A stretch of 64,000 nt of DNA. Source: Tersicoccus mangrovi. GTDB taxonomy: Bacteria; Actinomycetota; Actinomycetes; Actinomycetales; Micrococcaceae. The notes beneath the pieces are model-generated. The model had not been told where the DNA came from, did no database searches, and saw only the letters and a list, made by a program, of their open reading frames with translations. Below, piece by piece: positions 52,570 to 63,554 of the stretch. Numbering within the stretch: position 1 is the stretch's first letter; the number at the start of each line of letters is the position of its first letter. The position numbers were made by a program, and so were the translations under genes. Location: positions 432,347 through 496,346 of the forward strand of contig NZ_JBAJMW010000003.1 in the NCBI RefSeq assembly GCF_036881825.1, read 5' to 3'.

Positions 52570-53189
52570 ACCGCCCGCACGGGCGCCGCGTCACCGCCGT
52601 CCAGCAGCAGCGGGAGGATGCCGACGCGCACGCGGGCGGGCAGCTCGGTCAGCCTCGCGAGGTTCTCGACGATCAGCCCGTCCGCGCCCAGCACCGCGGC
52701 GTGGACGGGCAGTGCGAGCGGGGCGTCCTGCAGAGTCGGGTCCGGGCTGAGGGTGTCGACGCCCAGCACGTGCATCCCCCGGTCCATCAGCGTCCTCACC
52801 GCGTCCTCGGCGAGCACCGGGTGACGGAGGGCGAGGGGTTCCCCGACGTGGCGGTCCCAGCCCGTCGCCACGAGCACGATCGGCGGGACCCTCGACGGCA
52901 GGGCCCCGAGCCGGTCCACGGTGATCGACTCGCCCGGCATCACCGCCTCGACCCGTAGTACGAGCGCCTCCCCGACGAGCTCGGCCGGATCGACGCGATC
53001 GACGGTGCGGCCACCGGGGATCAGGTGGGCCGGGGCGTCGACGTGCGTGCCCGTATGCGAGCCCAGCTCGAGGGCCGTGACCGCGACGCCGTCCTCCGGC
53101 ACGGTGAGCGCCGGCCGCACCCGCACCTCGGGATCGCCCGGGACGACGGTCATCCCGGCACGGACGGGCAGCGTGAGGTCCACGATCAT
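52557..53189 (-). CDS. Cyclase-family protein (kynurenine formamidase-like)
   Basis: 210 residues from the ATG at 53189. The metal motif HTGTHVDAPAHL and the second-shell GWDRHVGEP are characteristic of the KynB/cyclase fold (Mn/Zn-dependent amidase). The family includes kynurenine formamidase, isatin hydrolase and polyketide-type cyclases; the substrate is not decidable. Transcribed alone. Confidence 0.82.
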   Translation of the reverse strand: MIVDLTLPVRAGMTVVPGDPEVRVRPALTVPEDGVAVTALELGSHTGTHVDAPAHLIPGGRTVDRVDPAELVGEALVLRVEAVMPGESITVDRLGALPSRVPPIVLVATGWDRHVGEPLALRHPVLAEDAVRTLMDRGMHVLGVDTLSPDPTLQDAPLALPVHAAVLGADGLIVENLARLTELPARVRVGILPLLLDGGDAAPVRAVAWT

Positions 53190-53271
53190 TCCCTCAGTCT
53201 GCCGCGGACCGTGATCTGAGTCGCCTCCGCTCAACTTTTCACGCCGCACGGAATATCCTCGGAAACACGAC

Positions 53272-53292
53272 GTTGATACGAGTGAACTCAAC
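53272..53292. promoter_or_regulatory. HAIR-like site (HspR-type operator) before the Clp ATPase
   Basis: GTTGATA-N7-ACTCAAC resembles the HspR HAIR consensus CTTGAGT-N7-ACTCAAG: the right half matches 6 of 7 and the left half 4 of 7, with exact 7-base spacing. It lies 22 bases before the clpC-like start, as expected for HspR control of clpB/dnaK-type genes in actinobacteria. Confidence 0.55.
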
Positions 53293-53314
53293 TTCGGTTC
53301 ATCAGGAGGAATCC

Positions 53315-55888
53315 ATGCCCACGTTCTTCGGACCCGCCGCCGCCGGTAGTGGATCGTTCGAGGACTTCCTGGCCCAGTACCTGCAGGGCCAGCGGTCGTC
53401 CCGCGCGGGGCGGCCGGTCGACCTCACCCGCCTGCTCTCCCGCCGCACCCACGACGTGGTCGCCAGTGCCGTCCGGTTCGCCGCCGAGCACGGCCACCAC
53501 GACGTCGACGCCCTGCACCTGCTGCGCGTCATGGTCCAGCGGGACGAGATCAGCGAGGGTCTGCGCCACCTCGGCACGGACCCCGCCGACGTCGTGCGCG
53601 CCATCGATGCCCGGCTGCCGGAGAAGACCGACGGCCCGGTGGACGCGACCCCGTCCCTCACCCATTCCGCCCAGCGCGTGCTGCTGGACGCGTACCAGGT
53701 GGCCCGCTCGTTCGGCTCCACCTACATCGACCCCGAGCACGTCTTCTTCGCGCTCGTCCTCAACCAGGACGCCCCCGCGGGTCAGATCCTCACCGGTGCC
53801 GGCATCACGCCGCAGTCCCTGCAGCAGGCCGGAGCCGAGGAGGCCGCCCGTCAACAGGGCGCCCAGGCTCCGCAGGGTGCCGGAGCGAACGGCGAGTCGA
53901 TGCTCGCCAAGTACGGCACCGACCTGACCGAGCGCGCCCACAACCGCGAGCTCGACCCGGTGATCGGCCGTGCCGACGAGATCGAGCAGGCCATCGAGAT
54001 CCTCGCGCGCCGCACCAAGAACAATCCGGTGCTCATCGGCGAGGCCGGCGTCGGCAAGACCGCCGTCGTCGAGGGCCTGGCCCAGGCCATCGCTGCCGAC
54101 GAGGTGCCCGCCCAGCTGGCCGGCAAGCGCGTCATCTCCCTCGACCTGCCCGGCATGATCGCCGGCACCCGCTACCGCGGTGACTTCGAGGAGCGCCTGA
54201 CGAAGACGCTCGACGAGATCGCGGCGGAGAAGGACGGCGTCATCGTCTTCATCGACGAGCTGCACACCGTCGTCGGCGCCGGTGGCGGCTCCGAGGGCGG
54301 CATGGACGCCGGCAACATCCTCAAGCCGAAGCTGGCCCGCGGCGAGCTGCACCTGATCGGTGCGACGACCCTGGGCGAGTACCGGAAGATCGAGAAGGAC
54401 CCGGCCCTGGAGCGCCGCTTCCAGCCCGTCACCGTCGGGGAGCCGAGCGTCGAGGACGCCGTGCTCATCCTGGCCGGGCTGAAGGACCGCTACGAGCAGC
54501 ACCACGGGGTCACCTACACGGACGCCGCCCTGCGCGCCGCCGTGACGATGTCCCACCGCTACGTCACCGACCGGTACCTGCCGGACAAGGCGATCGACCT
54601 GATCGACCAGGCCGGCGCGCGGTTGAGCCTGCGCCACGGCCCCGCCGTCGACGTCGACGCCCTGCGCACCGAGGTCGCCCGGCTGGAGGCCGAGAAGGAG
54701 GACGCCGTGGCGGACGAGCGCTACGAGGAGGCATCCTCGCTGCGCGACGCCGTCGAGATCGCCAAGGGCAAGGTGGCCGACGCCGAGCTGTCCGCGAAGC
54801 ACGCGGCCGGCACGGCTGACGGCGCTGCTGATTCCGGCCGCACCGTGGACGAGGACCTGATCGCGGCGATCATCTCCCGCGCCACCGGCATCCCCGCCGC
54901 GCGCCTGACCGAGGACGACCGGTCCCGGCTGTCCCACCTGGAGGCCGACCTGCACGAGCGGGTCATCGGCCAGGACGACGCCGTCACCGCCATCGCCCGC
55001 GCCGTGCGCCGCAACCGCACCGGCATGGGTGACGCGGACCGGCCCGTGGGCAGCTTCCTGTTCCTCGGCCCGACCGGCGTCGGCAAGACCGAGCTGACCA
55101 AGGCGCTGGCCGCGTCCCTGTTCGGCGACGAGTCCGCGATGATCCGCCTCGACATGAGCGAGTTCGGCGAGCGGCACACCGTCAGCCGGCTGGTCGGCGC
55201 CCCTCCGGGGTACGTCGGCTACGACGAGGCCGGGCAGTTGACGGAGAAGGTCCGCCGGAACCCCTACTCGGTGATCCTGCTCGACGAGGTCGAGAAGGCG
55301 CACCCGGACGTGTTCAACCTGCTGCTGCAGGTGCTCGACGACGGCCGCCTGACCGACGGTCAGGGCCGCACCGTGGACTTCCGCAACACGGTCGTGGTGA
55401 TGACGTCCAACGTCGGCTCGGAGTTCCTCGCGAGCAAGGGCGGCGCGCTCGGCTTCCACACCGGCAACGCCGACGGGTTCGGCTCCGAGGATGAGCTGCG
55501 CGCCCGGGTGATGGGCCGGCTGCGGGAGACCATGCGGCCCGAGTTCATCAACCGGATCGACGACATCGTGCTGTTCCGCAAGCTGGAGAAGGACCAGCTG
55601 CGCTCCATCGTCGAGCTGCAGCTGGACCGGACCCGGGCTCGGCTGAGCGCTCAGGGCATCACCCTGACGGTCGAGCCGGACGCGATCGGCTGGCTCGCCG
55701 ACGCCGGGTACGAGCCCGAGTACGGCGCCCGCCCACTGCGCCGGACGATCCAGCGCCACGTCGACGACGCCGTCGCCGATCTGCTGGTCGCCGGGTCGCT
55801 GCACGTAGGCGGCACTGCCGTCGTGGGCGTCGCGGACGGCGATCTGACGGTCTCCCCCGCGCGGGTGGAGGCGCCGCTGGCCGCCTGA
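53315..55888 (+). CDS. ClpC-like AAA+ ATPase (Clp protease ATP-binding subunit)
   Basis: 857 residues; AGGAGGAATCC precedes the ATG. Clp-N repeats (about 40-190) and a Gln/Ala/Gly linker precede D1 (Walker A GEAGVGKTA, Walker B IVFIDELHTVVGAGGGSEGG). The middle domain is short and contains an UVR-like motif (EKEDAVADERYEEASSLRDA), so it is ClpC/ClpE-type rather than ClpB (which has a ~120-residue M-domain). D2 has GPTGVGKTE and ILLDEVEKAHPDVFNLLLQ. A GALGF loop in D2 resembles the ClpP-binding tripeptide, so ClpP partnership is plausible. A heat-shock site precedes it. Confidence 0.9.
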   Translation: MPTFFGPAAAGSGSFEDFLAQYLQGQRSSRAGRPVDLTRLLSRRTHDVVASAVRFAAEHGHHDVDALHLLRVMVQRDEISEGLRHLGTDPADVVRAIDARLPEKTDGPVDATPSLTHSAQRVLLDAYQVARSFGSTYIDPEHVFFALVLNQDAPAGQILTGAGITPQSLQQAGAEEAARQQGAQAPQGAGANGESMLAKYGTDLTERAHNRELDPVIGRADEIEQAIEILARRTKNNPVLIGEAGVGKTAVVEGLAQAIAADEVPAQLAGKRVISLDLPGMIAGTRYRGDFEERLTKTLDEIAAEKDGVIVFIDELHTVVGAGGGSEGGMDAGNILKPKLARGELHLIGATTLGEYRKIEKDPALERRFQPVTVGEPSVEDAVLILAGLKDRYEQHHGVTYTDAALRAAVTMSHRYVTDRYLPDKAIDLIDQAGARLSLRHGPAVDVDALRTEVARLEAEKEDAVADERYEEASSLRDAVEIAKGKVADAELSAKHAAGTADGAADSGRTVDEDLIAAIISRATGIPAARLTEDDRSRLSHLEADLHERVIGQDDAVTAIARAVRRNRTGMGDADRPVGSFLFLGPTGVGKTELTKALAASLFGDESAMIRLDMSEFGERHTVSRLVGAPPGYVGYDEAGQLTEKVRRNPYSVILLDEVEKAHPDVFNLLLQVLDDGRLTDGQGRTVDFRNTVVVMTSNVGSEFLASKGGALGFHTGNADGFGSEDELRARVMGRLRETMRPEFINRIDDIVLFRKLEKDQLRSIVELQLDRTRARLSAQGITLTVEPDAIGWLADAGYEPEYGARPLRRTIQRHVDDAVADLLVAGSLHVGGTAVVGVADGDLTVSPARVEAPLAA

Positions 55889-55901
55889 GGCAGCCGTCCA
55901 C

Positions 55902-55939
55902 ACGAGGGCCGACCGGGATCTCCCGGCCGGCCTCTCGCG
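55902..55939 (+). terminator. Imperfect hairpin after the Clp ATPase, within a gene-free stretch
   Basis: ACGAGGGCCGACCGGGA pairs with TCCCGGCCGGCCTC with mismatches. The remaining bases to 56188 hold no gene, apart from the palindrome at 56121 and the dehydrogenase promoter region. Confidence 0.55.
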
Positions 55940-56120
55940 TGTCCGGGGTCGGGTTACGCACGCTCGCGGTGCGACCACCACAGCGAGTGTGACCCGTGGG
56001 ACTGCTGTGACGGCATCGACTGCACATCCGTCACTCGCGCCCCACTCGATGTAGCCCTTGCTCCGGGACCGCCGTCATCAGAGCCACCGCCGACGCCCGG
56101 GTCGCGCCGACCCCACCTTA

Positions 56121-56134
56121 CTCAGTATGCTGAG
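56121..56134. promoter_or_regulatory. Palindrome CTCAGTATGCTGAG upstream of a Zn-alcohol dehydrogenase
   Basis: Near-perfect 14-bp palindrome 55 bases before the dehydrogenase GTG, preceded by CCTTA as at the other Zn-dehydrogenase (24646). Likely the same regulator. Confidence 0.5.
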
Positions 56135-56188
56135 GATCGACCCGCACGCGGTCCCACGAGGGCCGATCCGACGAACGAGGAGGACGAC

Positions 56189-57373
56189 GTGAAGGCAGTC
56201 ACCTGGCAGGGCAAGCGCAAGGTCTCGACCGAGACGGTGCCGGACCCGGTCATCCAGCAGCCCACCGACGCGATCATCGAGGTGACCTCGACGGCCATCT
56301 GCGGTTCCGACCTGCATCTGTACGAGGTGCTCGGGCCGTACATGAAGCCCGGCGACATCCTCGGCCACGAGCCGATGGGCATCGTGCGCGAGGTCGGCTC
56401 GGCGGTCACCAACCTCTCCGTCGGCGACCGCGTCGTCATCCCCTTCAACATCTCCTGCGGCCACTGCTGGATGTGCACCAACGGCCTCCAGTCCCAGTGC
56501 GAGACGACCCAGGTGCGCGAGCAGGGCACCGGCGCCGCGCTGCTCGGCTTCTCCCAGCTGTACGGCTCGGTGCCGGGCGGGCAGGCCGAGTACCTGCGCG
56601 TCCCGCACGCGGACTACGGTGCCCAGAAGATCCCGTCCGACGGGCCCGACGAGCAGTACCTCTTCCTCTCCGACATCCTGCCCACGGCGTGGCAGGGCGT
56701 GGAGTACGCGAACGTGCCCGAGGGCGGCACCCTGGTCGTGTTCGGCCTGGGGCCGGTGGGCCAGTTCGCCGCGCGGATCGGCGTGCACCGGGGCTACCAG
56801 GTGATCGCGGTCGAACCTGAGGCGGAACGGCGCGCCATGGCCGAGCGGCACGGCGTGAAGACCATCCCGTGGGGTGACGACGTCGCCGCGCAGATCCGCG
56901 ACGAGACCTACGGTCGCGGCCCGGACGGCGTCGTCGACGCGGTCGGAATGGAGGCGCACGACGCACCGCTGGCCCGGACGATGCAGAACGTCGCCGGGCT
57001 GCTGCCGGACAAGCTCGCCCAGAAGGCGACGGAGACGATCGGCGTGGACACGCTGACGGCACTGCACACGGCGATCGACACCGTGCGCCGCGGCGGCACC
57101 GTCTCGATCTCCGGCGTCTACGGCGGCGCGAAGGACCCGATGAACATGATGATGATGTTCGACAAGCAGGTGAACCTGCGGATGGGTCAGGCCAACGTGC
57201 GCCGCTGGACGGACACGCTGATGCCGCTGGTCTCGGACTCCTCCGATCCGCTGGGTGTGAAGGACCTGACCACGCACACCGGCACGCTGGACGACGCCGC
57301 GGACCTGTACAAGACCTTCCAGCACAAGGACGACAACTGCATCAAGGTCGTGCTCAAGCCGCGCGGCGTGTGA
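56189..57373 (+). CDS. Zn-dependent alcohol/formaldehyde dehydrogenase-like MDR enzyme
   Basis: 394 residues; GTG start with GAGGAGG. Catalytic Zn: ICGSDLHLYE and GHEPMGIV; structural Zn cysteines CGHCWMCTNGLQSQC; Rossmann VFGLGPVGQFAARIG. Closest to actinobacterial glutathione-independent formaldehyde dehydrogenase-like proteins; NAD is likely. The C-terminal half differs from the enzyme at 24727 but the N-terminal fold is the same. Sits downstream of the Clp gene, convergent with katE. Confidence 0.9.
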   Translation: MKAVTWQGKRKVSTETVPDPVIQQPTDAIIEVTSTAICGSDLHLYEVLGPYMKPGDILGHEPMGIVREVGSAVTNLSVGDRVVIPFNISCGHCWMCTNGLQSQCETTQVREQGTGAALLGFSQLYGSVPGGQAEYLRVPHADYGAQKIPSDGPDEQYLFLSDILPTAWQGVEYANVPEGGTLVVFGLGPVGQFAARIGVHRGYQVIAVEPEAERRAMAERHGVKTIPWGDDVAAQIRDETYGRGPDGVVDAVGMEAHDAPLARTMQNVAGLLPDKLAQKATETIGVDTLTALHTAIDTVRRGGTVSISGVYGGAKDPMNMMMMFDKQVNLRMGQANVRRWTDTLMPLVSDSSDPLGVKDLTTHTGTLDDAADLYKTFQHKDDNCIKVVLKPRGV

Positions 57374-57437
57374 GCGCACAGCTCGGCCGCGCGGGGTGTG
57401 AGCGCACAGCTCGGCCGCGCGGGGTGTGAGCGCACAG
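57368..57437. repeat. 28-bp tandem repeat at the end of the dehydrogenase gene
   Basis: The unit GTGTGAGCGCACAGCTCGGC followed by CGCGCGGG occurs at 57368 and 57396, then the first part again at 57424 (two full copies and a partial). It overlaps the stop codon and is intergenic beyond it. Confidence 0.85.
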
Positions 57438-57479
57438 ACTCTTCGCCGGGGAACTCCCTGGCCTCGGTGGAGGAAACGA

Positions 57480-57513
57480 GAAGGGGCCGGATCCACACGG
57501 ATCCGGCCCCTTC
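57480..57513. terminator. Strong bidirectional terminator
   Basis: Perfect 15-bp stem GAAGGGGCCGGATCC / GGATCCGGCCCCTTC, loop ACAC, between the dehydrogenase and katE, which converge. Confidence 0.9.
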
Positions 57514-57539
57514 TTCATGCGCTCACGCGCGTCACCCGG

Positions 57540-59729
<2,190 letters not shown>

Positions 59730-59861
59730 GGTGCTCCTTCGGCTCGGGTGGTCACCATTTCCGGGTGTCCCGACCGAAGCGTCACCACCGCGATCGGTAA
59801 GCACCCTGATGAATTGCCAGCCTAACGCCGCCGCCCCACCTTCACCAGAGAGAGCCTGGCG

Positions 59862-60299
59862 CTACAGCCCGACCCACTCGCTCGTGCCGCCGGGGAACCA
59901 CTGCTGCTTCCAGATGGGCACCTGCGCCTTGACCCGCTCGACCAGGTCCTCGCATGCGGCGAACGCCTCGGCCCGGTGGGCGGCCGCGACGGCGGCGATC
60001 AGCGCGTCGTCGCCGATGCCGAGGTCCCCGACGCGGTGGGCGACGGCGATCCGCACCCCGGGGTGCGCGGCGGCGACGTCGTCGGCGACCCGCGCGATGA
60101 CGTCGGAGGCCTGGGGGTGCGCCGAGTAGCTGAGCCGGAGCACGTCGCGGCCGCCGTCGTGGTTGCGGATCACGCCGCTGAAGCTGACGACGGCGCCGCT
60201 GCGGTCCGAACCGGCGACGGCGATCAGAGCCCCGAGGTCCAGCGGTCGGTCGGTGACCTCGGCGTGGACGACGACGCTCGCGTCGGTCTCAGTGTTCAT
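59862..60299 (-). CDS. moaE: Molybdopterin synthase large subunit
   Basis: 145 residues. SGAVVSFSGVIRNHDGGRDV and the active-site KAQVPIWKQQWFPGGTSEWV are MoaE signatures. It converts cPMP to molybdopterin with MoaD. Start at 60299 lies 11 bases inside the mogA gene end (overlapping genes). MoaD and MoaA are not in the window. Confidence 0.93.
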   Translation of the reverse strand: MNTETDASVVVHAEVTDRPLDLGALIAVAGSDRSGAVVSFSGVIRNHDGGRDVLRLSYSAHPQASDVIARVADDVAAAHPGVRIAVAHRVGDLGIGDDALIAAVAAAHRAEAFAACEDLVERVKAQVPIWKQQWFPGGTSEWVGL

Positions 60300-60846
60300 G
60301 CCGCCCCTCCAGCTGACCGCAGAGGTGGTCGAGGATCGGGTCGAGCACGGCGATCCCGTCCCGCACCCCGCCGGTGGAGCCCGGCAGGTTGACGACGAAG
60401 GTGCGACCGACCGTGCCCGCGGCTCCGCGGCTGAGCACCGCCGTCGGCGTCGACTCGGCCCCACGGGCCGCGAGCGCGTGCACGAGGCCGGGCAGGCGGC
60501 GCTCGAGCAGCGGCTCGGTGACCTCGGGGGTGTGGTCGGTGGGGCTCAGCCCGGTGCCCCCGGTGGTGACGACGACGCTCGGGTGGCCGGTGAGGGCAGC
60601 GAGCAGGGCGTCCCGGACGGGTTCACCGTCGGCGACGACGACCGGGTCGGGCACCGCGAATCCGCGGTCGCGCAGCCAGCCGACCAGGACCGGGCCGGTG
60701 GTGTCCTCCGCCTGTCCGGCGGCGGCCCGGGTCGAGGCGACGATGACGACGGCGTGCCGGTGGGCGGTGCCGGCGTCCGTGGGGTGCGGGTCGGCGGAGC
60801 CGGGCGTGGGGGTGTGCGTCGGGGTGCCGGTCACGTCGTCGCTCAT
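60289..60846 (-). CDS. mogA: Molybdopterin adenylyltransferase / MoaB-type protein
   Basis: 185 residues with a ~40-residue polar leader. The MogA/MoaB fold is evident: VVVTTGGTGLSPTDHTPEVT, then NLPGSTGGVRDGIAVLDP. It adenylates molybdopterin before molybdenum insertion. Overlaps moaC by four bases and moaE by 11 bases. Confidence 0.88.
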   Translation of the reverse strand: MSDDVTGTPTHTPTPGSADPHPTDAGTAHRHAVVIVASTRAAAGQAEDTTGPVLVGWLRDRGFAVPDPVVVADGEPVRDALLAALTGHPSVVVTTGGTGLSPTDHTPEVTEPLLERRLPGLVHALAARGAESTPTAVLSRGAAGTVGRTFVVNLPGSTGGVRDGIAVLDPILDHLCGQLEGRHEH

Positions 60847-61343
60847 CGGACCCAGTCCCCGCTCTTGCCGCCGGACTTGGCGAGCACCCGGGTGCGCTCG
60901 ATGGTCGCGTGCTTGTCGGCGGCCTTGATCATGTCGTAGAGGGTCAGGGCGGTGACGGACGCCGCGGTCAGCGCCTCCATCTCGACGCCGGTGACGCCGC
61001 GTGTCGTCACGCGGGCCTCGACGGCGACGGCGTCCTCGTCCAGCGGGGCGAAGTCGACCGTGACCTTCGCGAGCGGCAGCGGGTGGCACAGGGGAATGAG
61101 CGCCGGCGTCTGCTTGGCGGCCATGATGCCGGCGACGCGGGCGACGGCGAGCGCGTCGCCCTTGGGCAGCGAGCCGGCCATGATCGCGTCGCGGACCGCG
61201 GCGGTCGTGCGCAGCACGCTCTCGGCGACGGCGGTGCGGGTGGTCTCGGCCTTGCCGGAGACGTCCACCATGTGGGCGGAGCCGTCCGCGCGCAGGTGCG
61301 TCAGGGTGGGGGCGTGGTCCGGGGTGTTCTCGCCTGCGGGCAT
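60843..61343 (-). CDS. moaC: Cyclic pyranopterin monophosphate synthase
   Basis: 166 residues. MoaC hallmarks HMVDVSGKAETTRTAVA, IPLCHPLPLAKVTVDF, GVTGVEMEALTAASVTALTL and a C-terminal K-rich active-site segment VLAKSGGKSGDW. It follows MoaA in the pathway to form cPMP. Start at 61343 overlaps nothing; the mogA ATG overlaps its stop. Confidence 0.95.
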   Translation of the reverse strand: MPAGENTPDHAPTLTHLRADGSAHMVDVSGKAETTRTAVAESVLRTTAAVRDAIMAGSLPKGDALAVARVAGIMAAKQTPALIPLCHPLPLAKVTVDFAPLDEDAVAVEARVTTRGVTGVEMEALTAASVTALTLYDMIKAADKHATIERTRVLAKSGGKSGDWVR

Positions 61344-61393
61344 GTCGTCATCGTCTCACGGGGCCCTCCCTGCTCCGGAAGCCCGCCGGCTCG

Positions 61394-61951
61394 TCAGCGC
61401 TCGACGCGGTACCGGACGAACACGGCGTCGTCGACCTGCTCGGTGCCCAGCAGGCTGAGGTGCCGGCGCAGGCCCGGCGGGGCGAAGGGCGTGCCGCCGC
61501 CGACGACGACCGGCACGAGGCACACCTGCAGTTCGTCGACGAGGCCGGCGTCGAGCGCCGCCGCGGCCAGGTGCGGGCCGCCGATGGAGACATCCTTCTC
61601 GGCTGAGGCGACGAGGGTGCGCACCGCCTCGGTGTCGAAGGTGCGCTCGAGGCGGGTGCGGGTGGTGTCGACGTCGGTGAGCGTGGTCGAGTAGACGACC
61701 TTGTCGGCGGCCTGCCAGATCCGCGCGTAGTCGGCCGTGACCGGGGAGTCCGCGGCGAGGTCGGCATCGGTCTCCCAGACCCGCATGGTCTCGTACATCC
61801 GGCGCCCGTACAGGTAGGTGCCGATGGGGCGCTCGAGGTCGTTGACACAGGCGTGCACGGCCGCGCTCGGCGCGGCCCAGTCGAAGCGGCCGTCGGCGTC
61901 GGCGGTGTAGCCGTCGAGCGAGGCGATCGAGGAGTAGATCAGGTGGCCCAC
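61394..61951 (-). CDS. RibD C-terminal/dihydrofolate-reductase-fold protein
   Basis: 185 residues from the GTG at 61951, preceded by GAAGGAG (a better start than the far upstream one). The pattern IYSSIASLDGYTADADG, YLYGRRMYETMRVW, KVVYSTTLTDVDTTRT and SIGGPHLAAAALDAGLVDEL is the RibD-C/DHFR-like reductase family. It reduces small folate- or riboflavin-like substrates; the exact role is unknown. Located among Moco genes but not obviously part of them. Confidence 0.82.
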   Translation of the reverse strand: MGHLIYSSIASLDGYTADADGRFDWAAPSAAVHACVNDLERPIGTYLYGRRMYETMRVWETDADLAADSPVTADYARIWQAADKVVYSTTLTDVDTTRTRLERTFDTEAVRTLVASAEKDVSIGGPHLAAAALDAGLVDELQVCLVPVVVGGGTPFAPPGLRRHLSLLGTEQVDDAVFVRYRVER

Positions 61952-62061
61952 GTCGGCTCCTTCGTCGGGGGTGGGTTCTGCTGCCCGACCCTCCCCCACC
62001 CCGGTCAGCTCGTCAAGGGATGCACGAGGCCGGCGCGACCCGGCGCGGATGCACCGGTGTG

Positions 62062-63381
62062 TCAGTCGAGCGGCGTGACGGTGACCTCGATGCCGGCCGG
62101 CAGCGGCCGCGCGGTCAGCGGCAGGTGGACGAGGACGTCGGCTGTCGCGGCGGCGTGCAGCAGGTGCGAGCTGGTGCCGCCGGACAGGCGGACCGACGGC
62201 CCTTCGTCAGCGCTGTCTCCGACCAGGACACCGCGGCGGATCTGCTGCTTCCCCGGCAGCGGCGTCACCGGTTCGGCGAGCCGCGCTCGGAACCGCGGGC
62301 GGGCAGGCGCACCGAAACGCGCGGCGAGCGCGGGCCGGAGGAACATCTCGGTCGAGACCAGGGTGCTGACGGGGTTGCCCGGGAAGGCGAGGAACGGCAC
62401 CGGGAGTGAGCCGCCGTCGACGTCGAGCAGCCCCGCGCCCTGGGGGCCGCCCGGCTGCATCGCGACCGGGCCGAAGGCGACCCCGCGGCGGCCGAGCGCC
62501 TGCTTGACCACCTCGAAGGCGCCCCGGCTGATGCCGCCGCTGCTGACGACGACGTCGGGCGCGGCCTGCCGCACGTCCGCGGCGAGCGTGGTGAGCAGGG
62601 CGTCCGGGTCGTCGGCGACGAGGCGCGCGGTGACGACGTCGGCCCCGCACGCGCTCAACGCCGCGCGCAGGATGGCGCTGTTGGCGTCGTGGATCTGACC
62701 GGGCAGCAGCGCGGTGCCGGGGTCGACCACCTCGGTGCCCGTGCTGTAGAGGAGGACGCGCAAAGGGCGGCGGACGGTCACGTCCGGGCGCCCGAGCGCG
62801 GCGAGGACGCCGACCGCGGCCGGCGTCAACCGCGTCCCGGCCGTGACGGCGGTGGCGCCGACCGCCAGGTCCGAGCCGGCGGGGCGGACGAAGCGGCCGG
62901 TCGCGGTGGACGCCGCGGCGGCGATGAAGCGCACGCGCGCCCCGGCCGGGGGCTGTCCGTCGCCGACCCAGTCGGGGAAGCGGTCCGGGTCGGACTCCTC
63001 GACGGGCACGACGGCGTCGGCACCGTCCGGAATCATCGCCCCGGTCATGATGGGCGCGGCCGTCCCCGGCGGCAGCGGGCTCGGCGCGACGCCGGCCGGC
63101 ACTGCGGCGGCGAGCGGCAGGATGACTACCCCGTCGGGCGCGGGTGTCAGGTCGGCCGCCCGCACCGCGTACCCGTCCATCTGGGCGTTGGCGAAGGGCG
63201 GCAGCGCGAGGTCGGCGACGACGTCGTCGGCGAGCACGCGGCCGCCCGCCTCGGCCAGGGGCACGGTCTGCGCGTCGAGCGTGACGCCGTCGAACAGCGC
63301 GAGCACCGCGGCGGCGTGCTGGGCGACGGTGCGGGCGGCGTGCGGCCAGGGATCCGGGTCGGCGGGTGCGTCAGGAGTCAT
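62062..63381 (-). CDS. moeA: Molybdopterin molybdotransferase
   Basis: 439 residues. MoeA blocks: PPFANAQMDGYAVRA at the front, GAMIPDGADAVVPVEES and DVVVSSGGISRGAFEVVKQAL (MoCF-like), and FLAFPGNPVSTLVSTEMFLRP. It inserts molybdenum into adenylated molybdopterin. Not overlapping the others; 110 bases separate it from the RibD-like gene. Confidence 0.95.
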   Translation of the reverse strand: MTPDAPADPDPWPHAARTVAQHAAAVLALFDGVTLDAQTVPLAEAGGRVLADDVVADLALPPFANAQMDGYAVRAADLTPAPDGVVILPLAAAVPAGVAPSPLPPGTAAPIMTGAMIPDGADAVVPVEESDPDRFPDWVGDGQPPAGARVRFIAAAASTATGRFVRPAGSDLAVGATAVTAGTRLTPAAVGVLAALGRPDVTVRRPLRVLLYSTGTEVVDPGTALLPGQIHDANSAILRAALSACGADVVTARLVADDPDALLTTLAADVRQAAPDVVVSSGGISRGAFEVVKQALGRRGVAFGPVAMQPGGPQGAGLLDVDGGSLPVPFLAFPGNPVSTLVSTEMFLRPALAARFGAPARPRFRARLAEPVTPLPGKQQIRRGVLVGDSADEGPSVRLSGGTSSHLLHAAATADVLVHLPLTARPLPAGIEVTVTPLD

Positions 63382-63407
63382 CGGATCGAGCGTACCGAGC
63401 GGCGCTC

Positions 63408-63514
63408 GCCGAGTGGACGGACGACGTCACCGTCGGGCCGCGGGAACGCATCACCCGCCCACTCGAGACCACCGCGTCGCCGAGTGGACGGACGACGTCA
63501 CCGTCGGGCGGCCG
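63408..63514. repeat. Two copies of the GAGTGGACGG hairpin repeat
   Basis: GAGTGGACGGACGACGTCAC occurs at 63411 and 63482 (71 bases apart), both after GCC; CCACTCG / CGAGTGG arms bracket the spacer between the copies. Same family as the array at 39221. It lies upstream of moeA, and the transposase gene begins 40 bases downstream. Confidence 0.85.
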
Positions 63515-63554
63515 TTTCAGGTGGTGAGTGCGACTCCTGAAGAGGGGTTTGCTG

